Source: Monoplex corrugatus (Eukaryota; Mollusca; Gastropoda; Littorinimorpha; Ranellidae). From it: 64,000 nucleotides of DNA. The translations under genes and the position numbers were made by a program. Numbering within the stretch: the first letter of the stretch is position 1; each line of letters opens with the position of its first letter. The stretch covers positions 42,072,432 to 42,136,431 of the forward strand of contig JAPXFY010000018.1 of assembly GCA_030674185.1 (NCBI GenBank). The letters are read 5' to 3'. Below are positions 21,478 through 32,703 of the stretch, in pieces. The notes beneath the pieces are model-generated. The model was given only the letters and a program-made list of their open reading frames with translations. It did no database searches and was not told the DNA's origin.

Positions 21478-21734
21478 GCTGTGTTGTGTGTGGGTGTTGT
21501 GTGTGTGTGTTTGAAAATGGGGGGAGAGGGGTGGGCGGGGAGGGGGTGAGAGGGAGAGAGATTATTTGGTGTGTCTGTGTGGTTGTTGATTTCCTGTGGA
21601 TAGTTTTTGATGAGTTTGTTTGTATTGTAGCCTGTTATTTGGTTTATATATGTATGGTTTACTGATGTAAAGCGCTTTGAGGTTTCGGAAAGCGCTCTAT
21701 AAATGCACTATTATTATTATTATTATTATTATTC
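20928..21734 (+). mobile_element. CR1/L2-like LINE 3' end inserted in the RTE-like LINE
   Basis: The plus strand encodes a LINE C-terminal tail: HCTPLFQTLHWLPVEQRIKY, GTAPDYLSELLTVYVPSRSL and FAVFAVQTWNLLPQSVR, ending at TAA 21305 after one early frameshift. The 3' UTR contains a (TG)n tract and ends with gtaaagcgctttgag, aagcgctctataaatgcac and (TTA)n, a hallmark of CR1/L2-type 3' ends. It interrupts the minus-strand LINE, whose frame resumes at 21735. Confidence 0.85.
21389..21512. repeat. (TG)n microsatellite inside the CR1/L2-like 3' UTR
   Basis: About 40 TG units followed by degenerate TG. It accounts for Cys/Val-rich open frames. Confidence 0.95.
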
Positions 21735-22348
21735 TATTCCTTGTCCTCATCATGATTATTCTTAACAGGATTTTTGTTACATGACTCATCAAACTGATTG
21801 TGCGATGGAGTTCGCATTCTATAGCCCCTGTCTTCTTTGGAAGTGCAATGAAAATTGATTTTGACATATCTTTGGGGATTTTTCCTGTGTCATAAATTTC
21901 ATTGAGGAGGACTGTTATTTTTTCTATGCCAAATTCCTCCAGGGCTTCAATCATCTCTGTAGTAATGTTGTCTGGTCCTGGGGCTTTTCCTGGTTTCATC
22001 TTTTTCAGTGCTGCTCTGACTTCATCTTTCATTATGGGTGGTCCTTCAAAGTTCTTTTTTATAATGTGTTCTTCGTTTCTGTCATCCTCAAAAAGGTCTT
22101 TAATGTACTCTCCCCATCTGTCTAATACCTTGTCTTTTTCCATGATAAGCGTGCCATCTTTTGATTTTAAGCAACCAGTTGATCTGCATGTATTTTTCCT
22201 GTGAACAATTTCTTCAATTCGTCTGTACATACCCTGAGGATCCATTTTGTGTCGTTCTTCTATCTCTTTGCATTTTGTGTTCAGCCAAGCTTCCTTGGCT
22301 TCATTGCACCTATACCTGATTTCTTTGTTTATCAGGTATTCGAGTATA
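21735..22348 (-). mobile_element. RTE-like LINE reverse transcriptase, 5' part (separated by insertion)
   Basis: The minus strand encodes MDPQGMYRRIEEIVHRKN, DRWGEYIKDLFEDDRNEE, AALKKMKPGKAPGPDNITTE and LLNEIYDTGKIPKDMSKS, the stretch that precedes the RT palm in this LINE type. It reads up to the junction in the frame that continues at 20927. Upstream of 22348 the similarity stops, so the element is 5'-truncated. Confidence 0.85.
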
Positions 22349-23020
22349 TCGCAGGGAAAAGGCTAGGGTTCTACTATTTCTCTGGTAAAACGGCCCCGGG
22401 CCCTCTCTCTCCCCCCCCCCCCCCCCACACCCTCCACTCCCACTCTCCGCACCTGTTCGTCTTCAGCCAAACTTGGGTGCACATGTTGTCACTGACACGA
22501 CTGAAGAACCGACAAGGAACGTAGAGATAGTAACTTTTGTTTTTTGTTTTTGTTTTGTTTTGTTTTGTTTTCATTTCCAACAGGCAGTCTATGAGAAGAA
22601 TGACGGAGAAAAAACAAAAAACAAAAACAAACAAACAAAAAACAGAAAGAAAAAAGAAAACTCGTTTATCCAACCAGTCTGAACAAAAATTACCAAACAA
22701 ACAAAAAGAAATGATAATAAGAAAAGATAAAACACAAAATTTTTAAAAAGTACTTTGAAAAGGCAGCGAAAAACAAACAAACAAAAACGGCAAACAGACA
22801 AACCATAGGCATACTGAAAAACAACGTCAGCTAAATTCCATACATTTTCTTATTTTTTTGCTTTGCTTTGTTTTGTTCATCTCTTTTAAACTGCCTCCTA
22901 AATTCCTTGAACTGGACCCTATTCGCACAAAACTTTTGTACGGGAGTCTTGAAGCTCTTCTTGTGTCCTAGATCTTGTGAATTGGAACTTTTCCCACGAA
23001 ACTTACGTACGAGAATCTTG
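22349..23020. other. Low-complexity intergenic region
   Basis: Poly-C near 22408-22427, and T/G then A/C pentamer-rich stretches (tttgt, caaaa). No gene recognised. Confidence 0.6.
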
Positions 23021-23029
23021 TAAAAAAAA

Positions 23030-23337
23030 TTATCAGTTCTGTGAAGAGACGATGGTAATCATAATCATGACGCAGTAGAGTTCCATTAAGATTGAGATTA
23101 CATGACACGGTTGTACTCTATAACCTGACCGTTCAACCAGGCCCGAGAAATACAGACACCTGCAGTGATGGTCAGGAGATATGAGCAACACCCTCAAAGA
23201 TGCATCCGTGAGCTGAACTCTGGGTAGGACCTGGTTGGGGCCAAAATAAATTCCACAGTGATTTTGACAGGATTGATGGGGACTCGGACTATTGACCTTC
23301 CAGTCGGAAGTCCATTGTGCTTTGCTATGTTTTATTG
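23030..23337 (-). mobile_element. tRNA-derived SINE (family 2)
   Basis: On the minus strand the head shows gcacaatggacttccgac and a B-box-like atagtccgagtcccc. It is followed by a body with tcactgcaggtgtctgtatt and tatagagtacaaccg. The body recurs at 31130-30760. Confidence 0.6.
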
Positions 23338-23349
23338 TTACTTTTGTTT

Positions 23350-23570
23350 AAAGCCCAGCCAACTGTGTACAGCCATATCACGGCTATAACCGGTTCAAAA
23401 CATACACAATACTTCAACAGCGGAAAAAAAGGACAAGAAAATTAAGTAGGCCTACACATATCAATGCATTCACGCACATAATCTCAGGAGATGCCCCTGG
23501 CGTTTACCACTCTGTCCAATTCATCGCACATGGGATTTAAAAGAACATACCCAAACCAGTCCACCACGGC
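23350..23570 (+). repeat. Unclassified interspersed repeat A, 5' half
   Basis: aaagcccagccaactgtgta, cggctataaccggttcaaaa, cctggcgtttaccactctgt. Aligned by eye with the starts of the copies at 13454 and 56884. Confidence 0.65.
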
Positions 23571-23980
23571 GACTGGTCGTAAATACAATAAACTATAGTA
23601 CTATGTCTAAAAAGTATTATCATTACGGTGGTTTTATAATAGCTGCGTTGTTTTAGTATCTCAGCTGCATGGAGATTTCCAATGACAAAATAATGCATGT
23701 ATTACTAACAAATTAAGTTTTTTAAAATTAATTTTTGCATGAAGAGAGGTTATAGAATGGCTCAACCATCCTGTTATAGTCTATTTCTATAACTGTTGAT
23801 AGATGCGTTTTAATGTGAATCTCTTCAGGGTCAGTTCAAGGTAAATCAGGTGTTATCACTGGATTTTCCTCTGCATTTGAGCATGGTCAAACCTCATATA
23901 ATCAGCTGGTGTTCTGGAAGAAGTATGGGTTTAAGGGATCCTCTTTGTGGCCCCAAAACTCTTCTTCTAGAGTTGCCCCG

Positions 23981-24170
23981 TTAACCCTTTGACTCCCGCA
24001 CTCTACCAACTGCAAAAAAAATTAACCCTTGGAATCCCTTATCCAATCCACCAGCTTCCTGTAGGAAACTGGTGGATAGGGTGAGGGAGTTAAAGGGTTG
24101 AGTTTTTGCTTTGCTAGCATGGTTGACAATGCAGGATGCTGGTGGACAGGAAGCAGGAGTCAAAGGGTTA
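23981..24170. mobile_element. TTAA-bounded nested foldback element, copy 3
   Basis: It starts TTAACCCTTTGACTCCCGCA and ends gcaggagtcaaagggtta. The inner foldback is ccaccagcttcctgtaggaa against ggtgg. It shares gctttgctagcatggttg with copy 1. Confidence 0.65.
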
Positions 24171-24305
24171 TGATAACGGCTCAGTTCTTTCAGCTTAAGC
24201 TTGTTAATTATTTCATGAGTTTTAAATTGTGGGCGTCGGGCTGAGCATATGTTAGAGACTTGTCATGCGTGGCATGGACAGCCCTTCCTGGCATGGTAGG
24301 CTATG

Positions 24306-24326
24306 TTGGGGGGGGGGGGGGGGGGG
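24306..24326. repeat. Poly-G run
   Basis: Uninterrupted G, about 20 bases. Confidence 0.9.
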
Positions 24327-24658
24327 TCAGCAGTGTTTAGACCACAGATGGAAGACTGTGGTTTGCTGCTGTCACTGAAAGCAATAAAATTAATGGGATC
24401 ATTTTCAGTGTGTAGTGAGTGGAAGGTTCTCTTTGAAATAGATGGAGTGAGTGTTTTTGCTTTTGTCTACCCGCTCATTTCCTTCTTTTGCCACAGTGGA
24501 TAGGAATCCACAGCATTACTGGCATGATATATGCTACGTCCGTTAGGTAGACCTGGCAGTAAACGTACGAGATACTGCAAACTCCATTATCACGTCCATA
24601 TTCTTAGGAGATGTATTTGTCAAACTTGAATAAACTAGCTAAACCATTGTGACACTGC

Positions 24659-24660
<2 letters not shown>

Positions 24661-24750
<90 letters not shown>

Positions 24751-24755
24751 ACACA
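24661..24755. repeat. (CA)n microsatellite
   Basis: Pure CA run of about 44 units. Confidence 0.97.
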
Positions 24756-25119
24756 TTAAGAACTGCATATGAAAATTGAAAATAATTTTATTAAACAAAT
24801 GACAAAGGTATTATACAACATCAATCTGATTACATCCTCATGGACCTGCCCTATGGCTAGCCCTTGCTATTTTACACTCACATAAACACAATATTGATAT
24901 AGTAGGATACAGTGATTGTAAAAAAGAATATAACCGACAAAAACAAAACAAAAACAAATATTTATTTTCAAGGGTGGTGGAGTAGGCGATATGATGCTTT
25001 TATACATATAGCCCTCACCCACAATGGTCTATACCATGCCATAACTGTATGAAAACATCAAAACGATGCAAAAATTGAATATCCGAGGGAAGGGGAAAGG
25101 AGACAAAGACAATGAAGAG

Positions 25120-25322
25120 AAAGACAGACAGACAGAGAGAGAGAGGGTAAGTATGGGAGGGAGAGGGAGGGAGAGAGAGGGGAGAGAGAGAGCCAAGTGA
25201 GAATCAAATTCAAAATCAGAATCAGAAATTTATTCAGTAAAGCCAAAACCCCATCTGAAGGGGTGTGAACACATTATAAACATTGAGAGAGAGAGAGAGG
25301 AGAGAGAAGAGAGAGAGAGGAG

Positions 25323-25372
<50 letters not shown>
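25120..25372. repeat. (GA)n-rich tracts
   Basis: GA/GGA-rich stretches at 25130-25195 and 25282-25372. Confidence 0.9.
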
Positions 25373-25373
<1 letters not shown>

Positions 25374-25796
25374 TGGTACTGTACTGTCAATATTAGAAAT
25401 ATCATTTTCTGGCAGACATAAATCTTTTCACAACATAATACAAATCATCTCTGTTTTGTGAAATTCTCTACAACTGTGTCCCATATTTTTTAATGCTATA
25501 AGTTAATGGCTAAAAGCCATTTTATAAAGTTGCTGTTGCTAATCTACACAATAATCACATTTATAAAATCACAAATATGAAAGAAAAACATCAATAAATC
25601 AACAATACACAATACAAAGAAGCTAAAGAACAATATCTCCTGTAGCTCTTTTTGAGAAAAAGTAGGAAAGGGACAAAGATAAGAAAACGAGGAGAGAAAG
25701 GAGAGAGAGGAAGAAGAAAGAATCTGCCTTTACAAAAAGGAGAACAATTTTGAATGAAAAAAATGAAAGAAACAAAGAAGAAGAAAAAAACTAGTA

Positions 25797-25868
25797 ACAT
25801 AAGCATGTGTTTGTATGCGTGTATGTGTATGTGTATGTGCATGTGTGTGAGTGTATGTGTGTGCGTGC

Positions 25869-25907
<39 letters not shown>

Positions 25908-25910
25908 GTG

Positions 25911-25941
<31 letters not shown>

Positions 25942-25948
25942 TGATTTG

Positions 25949-25992
<44 letters not shown>

Positions 25993-26083
25993 TTGTGTGT
26001 GTGTGTGTGTGTGTGTGTTGTGTGTGTGTGTATGTGTGTGACACACACACATACACACACAGAAAGAGAGAGAGAGAGAGCAA
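25797..26083. repeat. (TG)n compound microsatellite
   Basis: TG runs with gtatg and gtgcg variants, then a short CA and GA tail. It produces His/Thr and Cys/Val pseudo-frames on both strands. Confidence 0.95.
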
Positions 26084-26409
26084 CAAAAATGTGTAGGAAT
26101 ATTCAAGTTATCATGAAGAAAGACACGGCAATGACAACAAACTAAAGAAATGAGAAAACACAAAAGTAAACATACACAACCAAATGGTAAATAAAAGAAA
26201 AAAAATGGATGGGAATAATTTACAATCAGTTACCAAACAAACCGAAGTAGAACTAAGAATTACAAAACAAACAAATAAGTGAACAAAAGCAAAGGAAAAC
26301 AACAAATTAATATCAACCATCCTCTTTGCTTAGTGGGGAACTCAGCTCGTTGAAATTGGCACAGAGATGGTCTTGCTTTGTCTGATATGTTTGCGAATTG
26401 TTCACATCA

Positions 26410-27059
26410 TTATTGCTGACAATTGCTATCGTGACATGTTGTTGGCGCTTTGTTGGTGTTAGCTACGACTAACGGGAGAACTGGCTCGTCAATACTAGCA
26501 CTAGTGCTTGCGTCATCGTTGACATTGCCGCAGTATGGGCGCTTCATCGGCGTGGATGTGTCAAACGGGAGAACAGCTGGATCGGTATCATCATGCTGCC
26601 CACTACTGTGATCACAGTCATCAGCTGACAAATACTGGATGACTTCTACAGACACATGCTTTCTTTTCAATGGTCTCCCACCTTTCGCTTTGCTCATGAA
26701 TGTTGAGCACACCGCACAGTCAGCAACTGTGAGCGAGTCGTCAAATTTTTTCCACAGGTGTGCTGCCTTTTCTGCTTCTATCGGCGATTATCAATTGATG
26801 TCTGGGATGGGGATGCAGACCTTTTCAGGGTCATGAGACTGGCATAGCATCTTGTACATAGAGTACTGGAGTGCGTGTCACTACAGTCAAGTGACACATT
26901 TATACTTAAAAAACGATCAAGCTCGTGGGTGGCATAACGACACAAAATTGGCGCTCTGGGCTTTGTTGTCTTCCTTGAACGGCCACCACAAACTCTACAC
27001 AGGGAGTGCAGCCTACTGTTATGCAAACATGCACTGTGTGCATAAACAAACTGAGCCAT
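26410..27059 (-). pseudogene. RAG1 N-terminus-like (N-RAG-type) transposon gene remnant
   Basis: The minus strand from 27059 encodes HSLCRVCGGRSRKTT, then RYATHELDRFLSINVSLDCS and STLCTRCYASLMTLK. After a one-base frame shift near 26780 it encodes EAEKAAHLWKKFDDSL, DCAVCSTFMSKAKGGRPLKR and an acidic tail to 26410. The order CxxC, hydrophobic 'F-x-I-x-V', H/CxxC, Trp, CxxC, then (K)GG/RPLKRK follows the N-terminal zinc-binding region of RAG1 and the molluscan N-RAG transposon proteins as I recall them. No RAG1 catalytic core is visible. The broken frame suggests a remnant. Confidence 0.6.
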
Positions 27060-27114
27060 TGCAACACAACAAAATTCGATACAAACAGAATATAGACTTC
27101 AGAAAAAATAAACA

Positions 27115-27315
27115 CTTTCACTTCAGCAGACTCAGTGTACTAAACACTCATTCAGTTCCATGTTACTAGAATAAAAAATTGAAAATAAACACCTTCACTT
27201 CAGCAGACACAGTGTGCTAAACACTCATTCAGTTCCACGTTACTGGAGTAAAAACTTGAAAATAAACACCTTCACTTCAGCAGACAGTGTGCTAAACACT
27301 CATTCAGTTCCACGA
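27115..27315. repeat. About 75-bp tandem repeat, three copies
   Basis: The units share cacttcagcagacacagtgt, gctaaacactcattcagttc and ttgaaaataaacaccttc. They lie directly upstream (minus sense) of the RAG1-like frame, so they may be subterminal repeats of that transposon. Confidence 0.85.
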
Positions 27316-27674
27316 CTTGAAATGAAGTTTTGAAATTTGGAGTACTTCGAGACAAAGGAAAATTCTTTTGACTGACAAAAGATAGGCACCAACAAAACCC
27401 TGACTGCACTGTAATCCGCTTCCAAAGAGAGTGAAAACACGCCACTTTTTAACAGAGACAAAGAAAGGAAGTACCCCGTGACCTTGATAGCAGGCAGTGG
27501 AATGTCTGGCACTTCGCGCTATCAGGGGTCACAGGCTGGGTCAGCTGCCCGCAGCCAAGCCGTGACTAAACATGCAGTTTTTCTCCTCTCTGTAGAGCCG
27601 TGAACCAAATAAAACTAGAAAGAAATCATGTCATCATTATATCAAGTAACACTAAACATTAGTAATTACTAGTA

Positions 27675-27757
27675 TAAAAATATACATCAGTATATCAACA
27701 TGATAAGATGTAATTTGTTTACATCTTATCATGTTGATATACTGATGTATATTTTTA
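27675..27757. repeat. Perfect 39-bp-arm hairpin with 5-base loop
   Basis: Arm 27675-27713 starts TAAAAATATACATCAG and arm 27719-27757 is its exact reverse complement, with loop TTTGT between. No mismatch over 39 pairs. It lies outside any recognised gene. Confidence 0.95.
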
Positions 27758-27999
27758 CAGCATGCACATAAATTTGAACACATCATACTGATTACAAATC
27801 AAAGACATATACACTAATTACAAATCAAATATATAGACAACACATTATATAGACAACAATGAAGATCGACGACACTAATTTACTTTAACCTGCTGACATA
27901 ACAAACTTGCCTTTCTTAAAACTATGTAAACACAAATATCCTCACTTATTGATCATAACAGTACAGTCAGCCAGAACTTACTCTGTTTGGACTGTGGAT

Positions 28000-28955
28000 G
28001 GTGGACAGGGAGTAGTGTGGGTTTGCTGAATACAGCTGATGATGTTTTGGGGGTATCTGGCTTTACTTAAAAGTGTTTATTTTCTGGTTCTTGTACCTTT
28101 ATTTCTAGGTTTCCAATCCATTTCTCTTTTTTCATATGCAGCTGTTAAGTCCTGAAGATTTTGTCTTGTCCTGTTCTTGAGTGACATAAAGTTTTCATGA
28201 ACCCACTTCTTAATGATCTTCAAATTCCTCTTTGATAAAATTTGCTGTATGAGAACTTATTTACTTTTTCTGTCCTCTTGTGCCATAAAGCATTGAGGGG
28301 AGATGCAGCTTTTGGATGTGGGCCTGATATATAGCATCTGTCATAATTAAGTTGATTCTTTCAGTTGTTTCTTTCATATCCTCTATCTATCTTTTCCTAG
28401 GATGCCCCATTTAGATCCATGCCTCATGAGGTGACAGAACCATTTCAGCCTCTAGATATTCTAGACATGGCACAGTCTCCACAGTGTCTCTAATAACTTC
28501 ATTCTGATCTTGTCTCGATGTGTGACATTCATTGTCTTTCTGAGACACCTCATCTTGCAAGCTGTTCATGAAGATGCAGAAGAGGAATTTGAATGCAAGC
28601 TGTGAAGATAATAACATGAAAAGCAGCATGTTCAAAACAGAGATTATGAAGGTGAGCAGAAGCCCAGGCAAGCTGAAATTACAGATCAACAACATGGAAC
28701 TGAAACAATTTGAAGAATTCAAATATTTGGGAAGCATATTTACACAGAATGGCAGCATGGATAGGGAAATTGAAACAAGAATCCAGAAAGCAAATGCAGT
28801 AACTTATCAACTGGCCCCTCTGCTACCACATCCACACATACCTATGAATACAAAGCGTCAACTAGTAAGCTCTACTTTTATACCAATACTTTGTTATCAG
28901 TGCAAGACACAGACACTTAACCACAGACAAAAAACAATGAGCTGACCAATTTGTA
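28000..28955 (-). mobile_element. RTE-like LINE 3' fragment with 5' inversion (twin priming)
   Basis: Minus strand from 28559 leftward: CKMRCLRKTMNVTHRDKI, NEVIRDTVETVPCLEYLEAE and LKWFCHLMRHGSKWGILGK (with frameshifts), then a 3' region. Plus strand from 28560 rightward: KMQKRNLNASC, FKTEIMKVSRSPGKLKLQIN, FEEFKYLGSIFTQNGSMDRE and PMNTKRQLVSSTFIPILCYQ, ending near LNHRQK. In an ordinary copy the second block precedes the first on the same strand. The inverted order, meeting at 28559/28560, is the 5'-inversion pattern of LINE integration. Confidence 0.75.
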
Positions 28956-28959
28956 TCAG

Positions 28960-29850
28960 TAAGATATTGCTCACGAGTTCATGATGAGTAATTCATCTCC
29001 TCTATGTTGGTTGTTAGCAGAGATGGTCCCTGTGACCTATGTGAGAATATTGGCTTGCTCTGGCAGGAGGGCTGCAGTGGGAGGGAATATGATGTACCAA
29101 GGGAGACAACCACATCAGAGCAAAAATCAGAGAGGTGACCAGTTATTGATCTTATCATAGCCACTGCAATTCCATGTTGTGTGCAAGCAAAGGTGTGTGC
29201 AAGATTCCTGGACTTGATGGTTCAGGAAACTGAAGCAGTAAGCGAGCACATACTATATGCTCATGGAATTTAATGTACTCTAAGCAGGTGTCAGAGAGAT
29301 GAAAACATTGATCATTATTGTGCCAACTACTACTGCTGCAATGCTGTGTTGGGAACAAGTGGGTATGAAATCAGAACAAAAATAAAGTTAACCTCACAGT
29401 AAATGAATTACGATGAAATTCAGGATTTAAGATTCAAGATGGTATCCAGAGAAGCCTCCTTGTGTTACTGCTCCTAAACACCCCTAGAGGCATGCCTGGT
29501 TGCAAATGGTGAATTGGAAATTGTTCATTGCTCATACACATCATACACACTAGACTGATAACGGCAATAGGATGTTAGGCATTGCAGAGTTATGAATGAG
29601 GCTGAGAAAGCAGCAGTGAAGTTACAAGAAGGGAGAAGAAAGGCAAAAAACAGAAAAGGGATAAAATGGAGGTGAAGGCCCTGATGGGAAAAAAAGGCAA
29701 TGTCAATAAGGAAGGAATGTGGTACATACTGATTTACACTGTAATCTTGCCAAATCATCCAGTTTGGGACATGAGAAAATTTTCTAAAACAATGTCATAG
29801 TTGAAATGAGGTAGCTGGACTTCTGACTTGACTTAACTCATTTATTAACA
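28960..29850. other. No recognised feature
   Basis: Open frames here are short and resemble nothing I recognise. There are no clear tandem or inverted repeats. Confidence 0.5.
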
Positions 29851-29859
29851 GCGAAGGCC

Positions 29860-30600
29860 ATGCGAAGCCTGTATGTTGGTCCATAACTAAAGACACTTTG
29901 TTCAAGTATTGCACACTGGGCTAAGCTGGTTTGTTTTGGCTCTCTGGATCATAGAGGGTGGGAATGTTTCTCCATCTTGGTCTAGTTGGATCAAAAAGAA
30001 TCAACAGATGGTGCCATGACAACCTAGTCAGGGAATTTGTTCCAGGAGTTGATGACTCTCAGAGAGAAAAAAAAATCTCCTTTAGTTGAGGCAGTACTGT
30101 GGCTTCTTAAGTTTCAAGGAGTTACTCCCAAGTTCTTTTGAGGCAGCCAGTATTACTTCTGGAAGTTTTACATCATAGAAACCATGCACATACTAGTAAA
30201 CCTCAATAAGATCACCTCTTTTCTTCTGTGTTCCAAGCATGGTAACTTCAGGGCTTTAAGTCATTCAGGATAGGTTTTCTCTTTCAGATCTGATAGGGAG
30301 TTTTGTGGCTCTTCTCTGCACATCCTCTGCATCAATGCACAGGGTTTTCTGATGTGATTACCATACGCAGTTTCCATATTCAAGTATGGGACATATAAGG
30401 GCTCTTGAATAGATGCACAAATGTCTTTTCTGTTAGCTAATACCACTTCGGTGGCCTTTGTTGTGTAGCGTGCGGCATGTTTTTGCATGTTTGGTGATTT
30501 TCGAATGATGTTTGTTTTTCTCCCCTGAGGGATGATGTAGATTTCCAATACAGGAAAGTAAATACTACGAGTATGCATAACTTATTTTCACTCCTATTCA
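29860..30600 (-). mobile_element. CR1/Jockey-like LINE C-terminal remnant
   Basis: Minus-strand fragments in order are KHAARYTTKATEVVLA, CPILEYGNCVW, AEDVQRRATKLP, LKALKLPCLEHRRKRGDLIE, VHGFYDVKLPEVIL, SLKLKKPQYCLN and FFSLRVINSWNKFPD. This is the RT thumb and C-terminal signature of CR1/Rex-type LINEs. Several frameshifts and stops mark it as old. Confidence 0.72.
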
Positions 30601-30759
30601 GTTTATATGTATTTTTATGTATTCAACAGCCATTCTCTTCCACCACATCTCCCAAAGATTTCAACTTGAATTTACCTTGGGCACAAAAGCTGTAAAGGAA
30701 ACTAAAACTGAGCAGTAAAATCACCCTATGAGCAGGCTATGAAAGGCCATAGAATGTGA

Positions 30760-31130
30760 TACAATTTTCGTAATACTGTAAGGACTGATAATTCCATAAT
30801 AATGGGAATGCTAATCATGATGATGTGGAGTTCAATCTAGCATTGATGATCACATGACTGGGCTAAACTCAGTACTAAGATGAATGATAATTTCAAAATA
30901 AAGGAGAGGATAATCATGATGCTAAGGCGTTCAATCTAGGAGTAGGACTGAGACTGCACAACAGGGTTATACTCTAATCTTCCTTTCACAATTATATCCT
31001 GATGCAGTCAGCCTTGACAGATACAGACACCTGCAGTCAGTCATGGTGGGGGGGGGGGGGGGGGGACATGTCAACCTGACACTGATGAAACCTGATGAAC
31101 CAAAACAATGACACCTGCAACACAAGTTCA
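30760..31130 (-). mobile_element. SINE family 2 body (two related segments)
   Basis: It shares gactgcaggtgtctgtat and agtataaccctgttgtgcag with 23030-23337. A second, decayed unit precedes it (gataatcatgatgctaaggc against gctaatcatgatgatgtgga). A poly-G/C run at 31048-31065 sits inside. Confidence 0.5.
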
Positions 31131-31678
31131 CTTGGCAGATCTAGTTGGTGTAGATTTCTGGTGTAGATTTCTTAATAGAGTCTGTTCCACAAAACAGCAG
31201 TGGAGAGCCTTTGTTGTTGTCCTGAAAGCTAATAGCATAATGGGCAATAAGTAAAAACACACACACACACACTGAATCAAAGTCAACACTGAAGTCAACA
31301 CACTGAGATCAAACTACTGACATAGCCTAACACGTCACTGACACTTGTCAGATCACGAGTGCTATGACTGTGACGGTGGCATGCGATTTGTTCTCTTCTC
31401 CTCATAATAAGCTAGGAGGACAGCTGCTGATTCTCTGGGAAACAAACGAACGCAGATTCTGTAACTTGCAACTTGCTCTGTTGTGTGCTGGTTCTATACT
31501 ACACACTCGTTTGTCGCTAGTTTGCAGTGTGTGAAGCGACTACTGGGTCTGCATGAACTAGAAGCGGAAACAGTACTGTAATCTGGTGCGCAGACGCAGT
31601 AGCCTGCTGGTAAACGCAAATAGCAATAGTAAACGTCTGTTTATATCGAGAGAAACACGATTTCTATCCACCAAGACA

Positions 31679-31711
31679 ATGAAGACTGCCTCGATCAAAA
31701 TGTTGAAACAG
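31679..31711 (+). CDS. Possible lone first coding exon (11 codons), gene unknown
   Basis: ATG AAG ACT ... AAA CAG followed by gtgagag reads MKTASIKMLKQ up to a canonical donor. It is preceded by a less repetitive stretch (about 31380-31678) that could be a 5' UTR. No downstream exon was found. It does not join in phase to the exon at 55127, since phase 0 gives an early stop there. It may equally be chance. Confidence 0.2.
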
Positions 31712-32141
31712 GTGAGAGATTCTTAAACGTATAAATGTTGCACCAAGATTAGCATGTAGCACAATACTACGAAAGACCATCAGTTTTGAATGACCTGGAA
31801 CTTTCGCTTTATCATGCGTTGCTAGGAAACCGTACAACTAAGTACTCTCATCGATCGATGAGCACAATCATGATGTCAATGTTGCTGAGCTGAATATCTT
31901 GATGCTTCGTTTACTGTTGTAAAGGGGACATTTGGGTACCTAATATTGAGACTGAACAGTGAAAATGTCACCTTCGCATCCGAAAAACAGTCATTAGGAC
32001 CTATTCATTACTTAACAGAAACACAAAGATGAAAAATATGCCTACATTTTTACATGAATCAAATAGATTGTTTTTAAATCTTAAAAAGTTCAAAACAATT
32101 GGTTTTTTTTAAATAGCCTGCCGCACCCACCCCAACTTATC

Positions 32142-32142
<1 letters not shown>

Positions 32143-32221
<79 letters not shown>
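32143..32221. repeat. (CA)n microsatellite
   Basis: Pure CA run of about 39 units. Confidence 0.97.
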
Positions 32222-32224
<3 letters not shown>

Positions 32225-32337
32225 ATGTGTTGCATAAGATGATATTCTTGAAACAGTGGCCATGTTGTAAAGTATAATTCAAACATGCATGTGTTTCTCT
32301 GCAAAAACTGGTGAAGTCGTGAAATTTGACATAATAC

Positions 32338-32338
<1 letters not shown>

Positions 32339-32387
<49 letters not shown>

Positions 32388-32549
32388 CACACACACACAC
32401 ACACACACACACAACACACACACACACACACACACACACATATGCACATACACACATACATCTGCACATACACACATGCACACAAACACACATAGTGTGT
32501 GTGTATGTGTGTGTGTGTGCATTCAACCTAACACACACACACACACACA

Positions 32550-32597
<48 letters not shown>

Positions 32598-32703
32598 CAC
32601 ACAAACATGCGATACATACACACATGTACACACACCACACACACACACAAACAGCACACACATACACTATGTGTGTGCTGCATGAGAGTGTGTGTGTGTG
32701 TGT

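Noticed and set aside
25591..26163. Long His/Thr- or Cys/Val-rich open frames (also at 2727-3226, 32140-32896, 34480-34983, 39396-40427, 42287-42634, 59769-59995)
   Set aside because: They are six-frame translations of (CA)n/(TG)n, (TA)n or (GA)n tracts, open on both strands simply because these dinucleotides lack stop codons.
31679..31711. First exon of the coiled-coil CaaX gene
   Set aside because: It ends in phase 0, while the exon at 55127 needs phase 2. A direct join hits a stop within about 15 codons.
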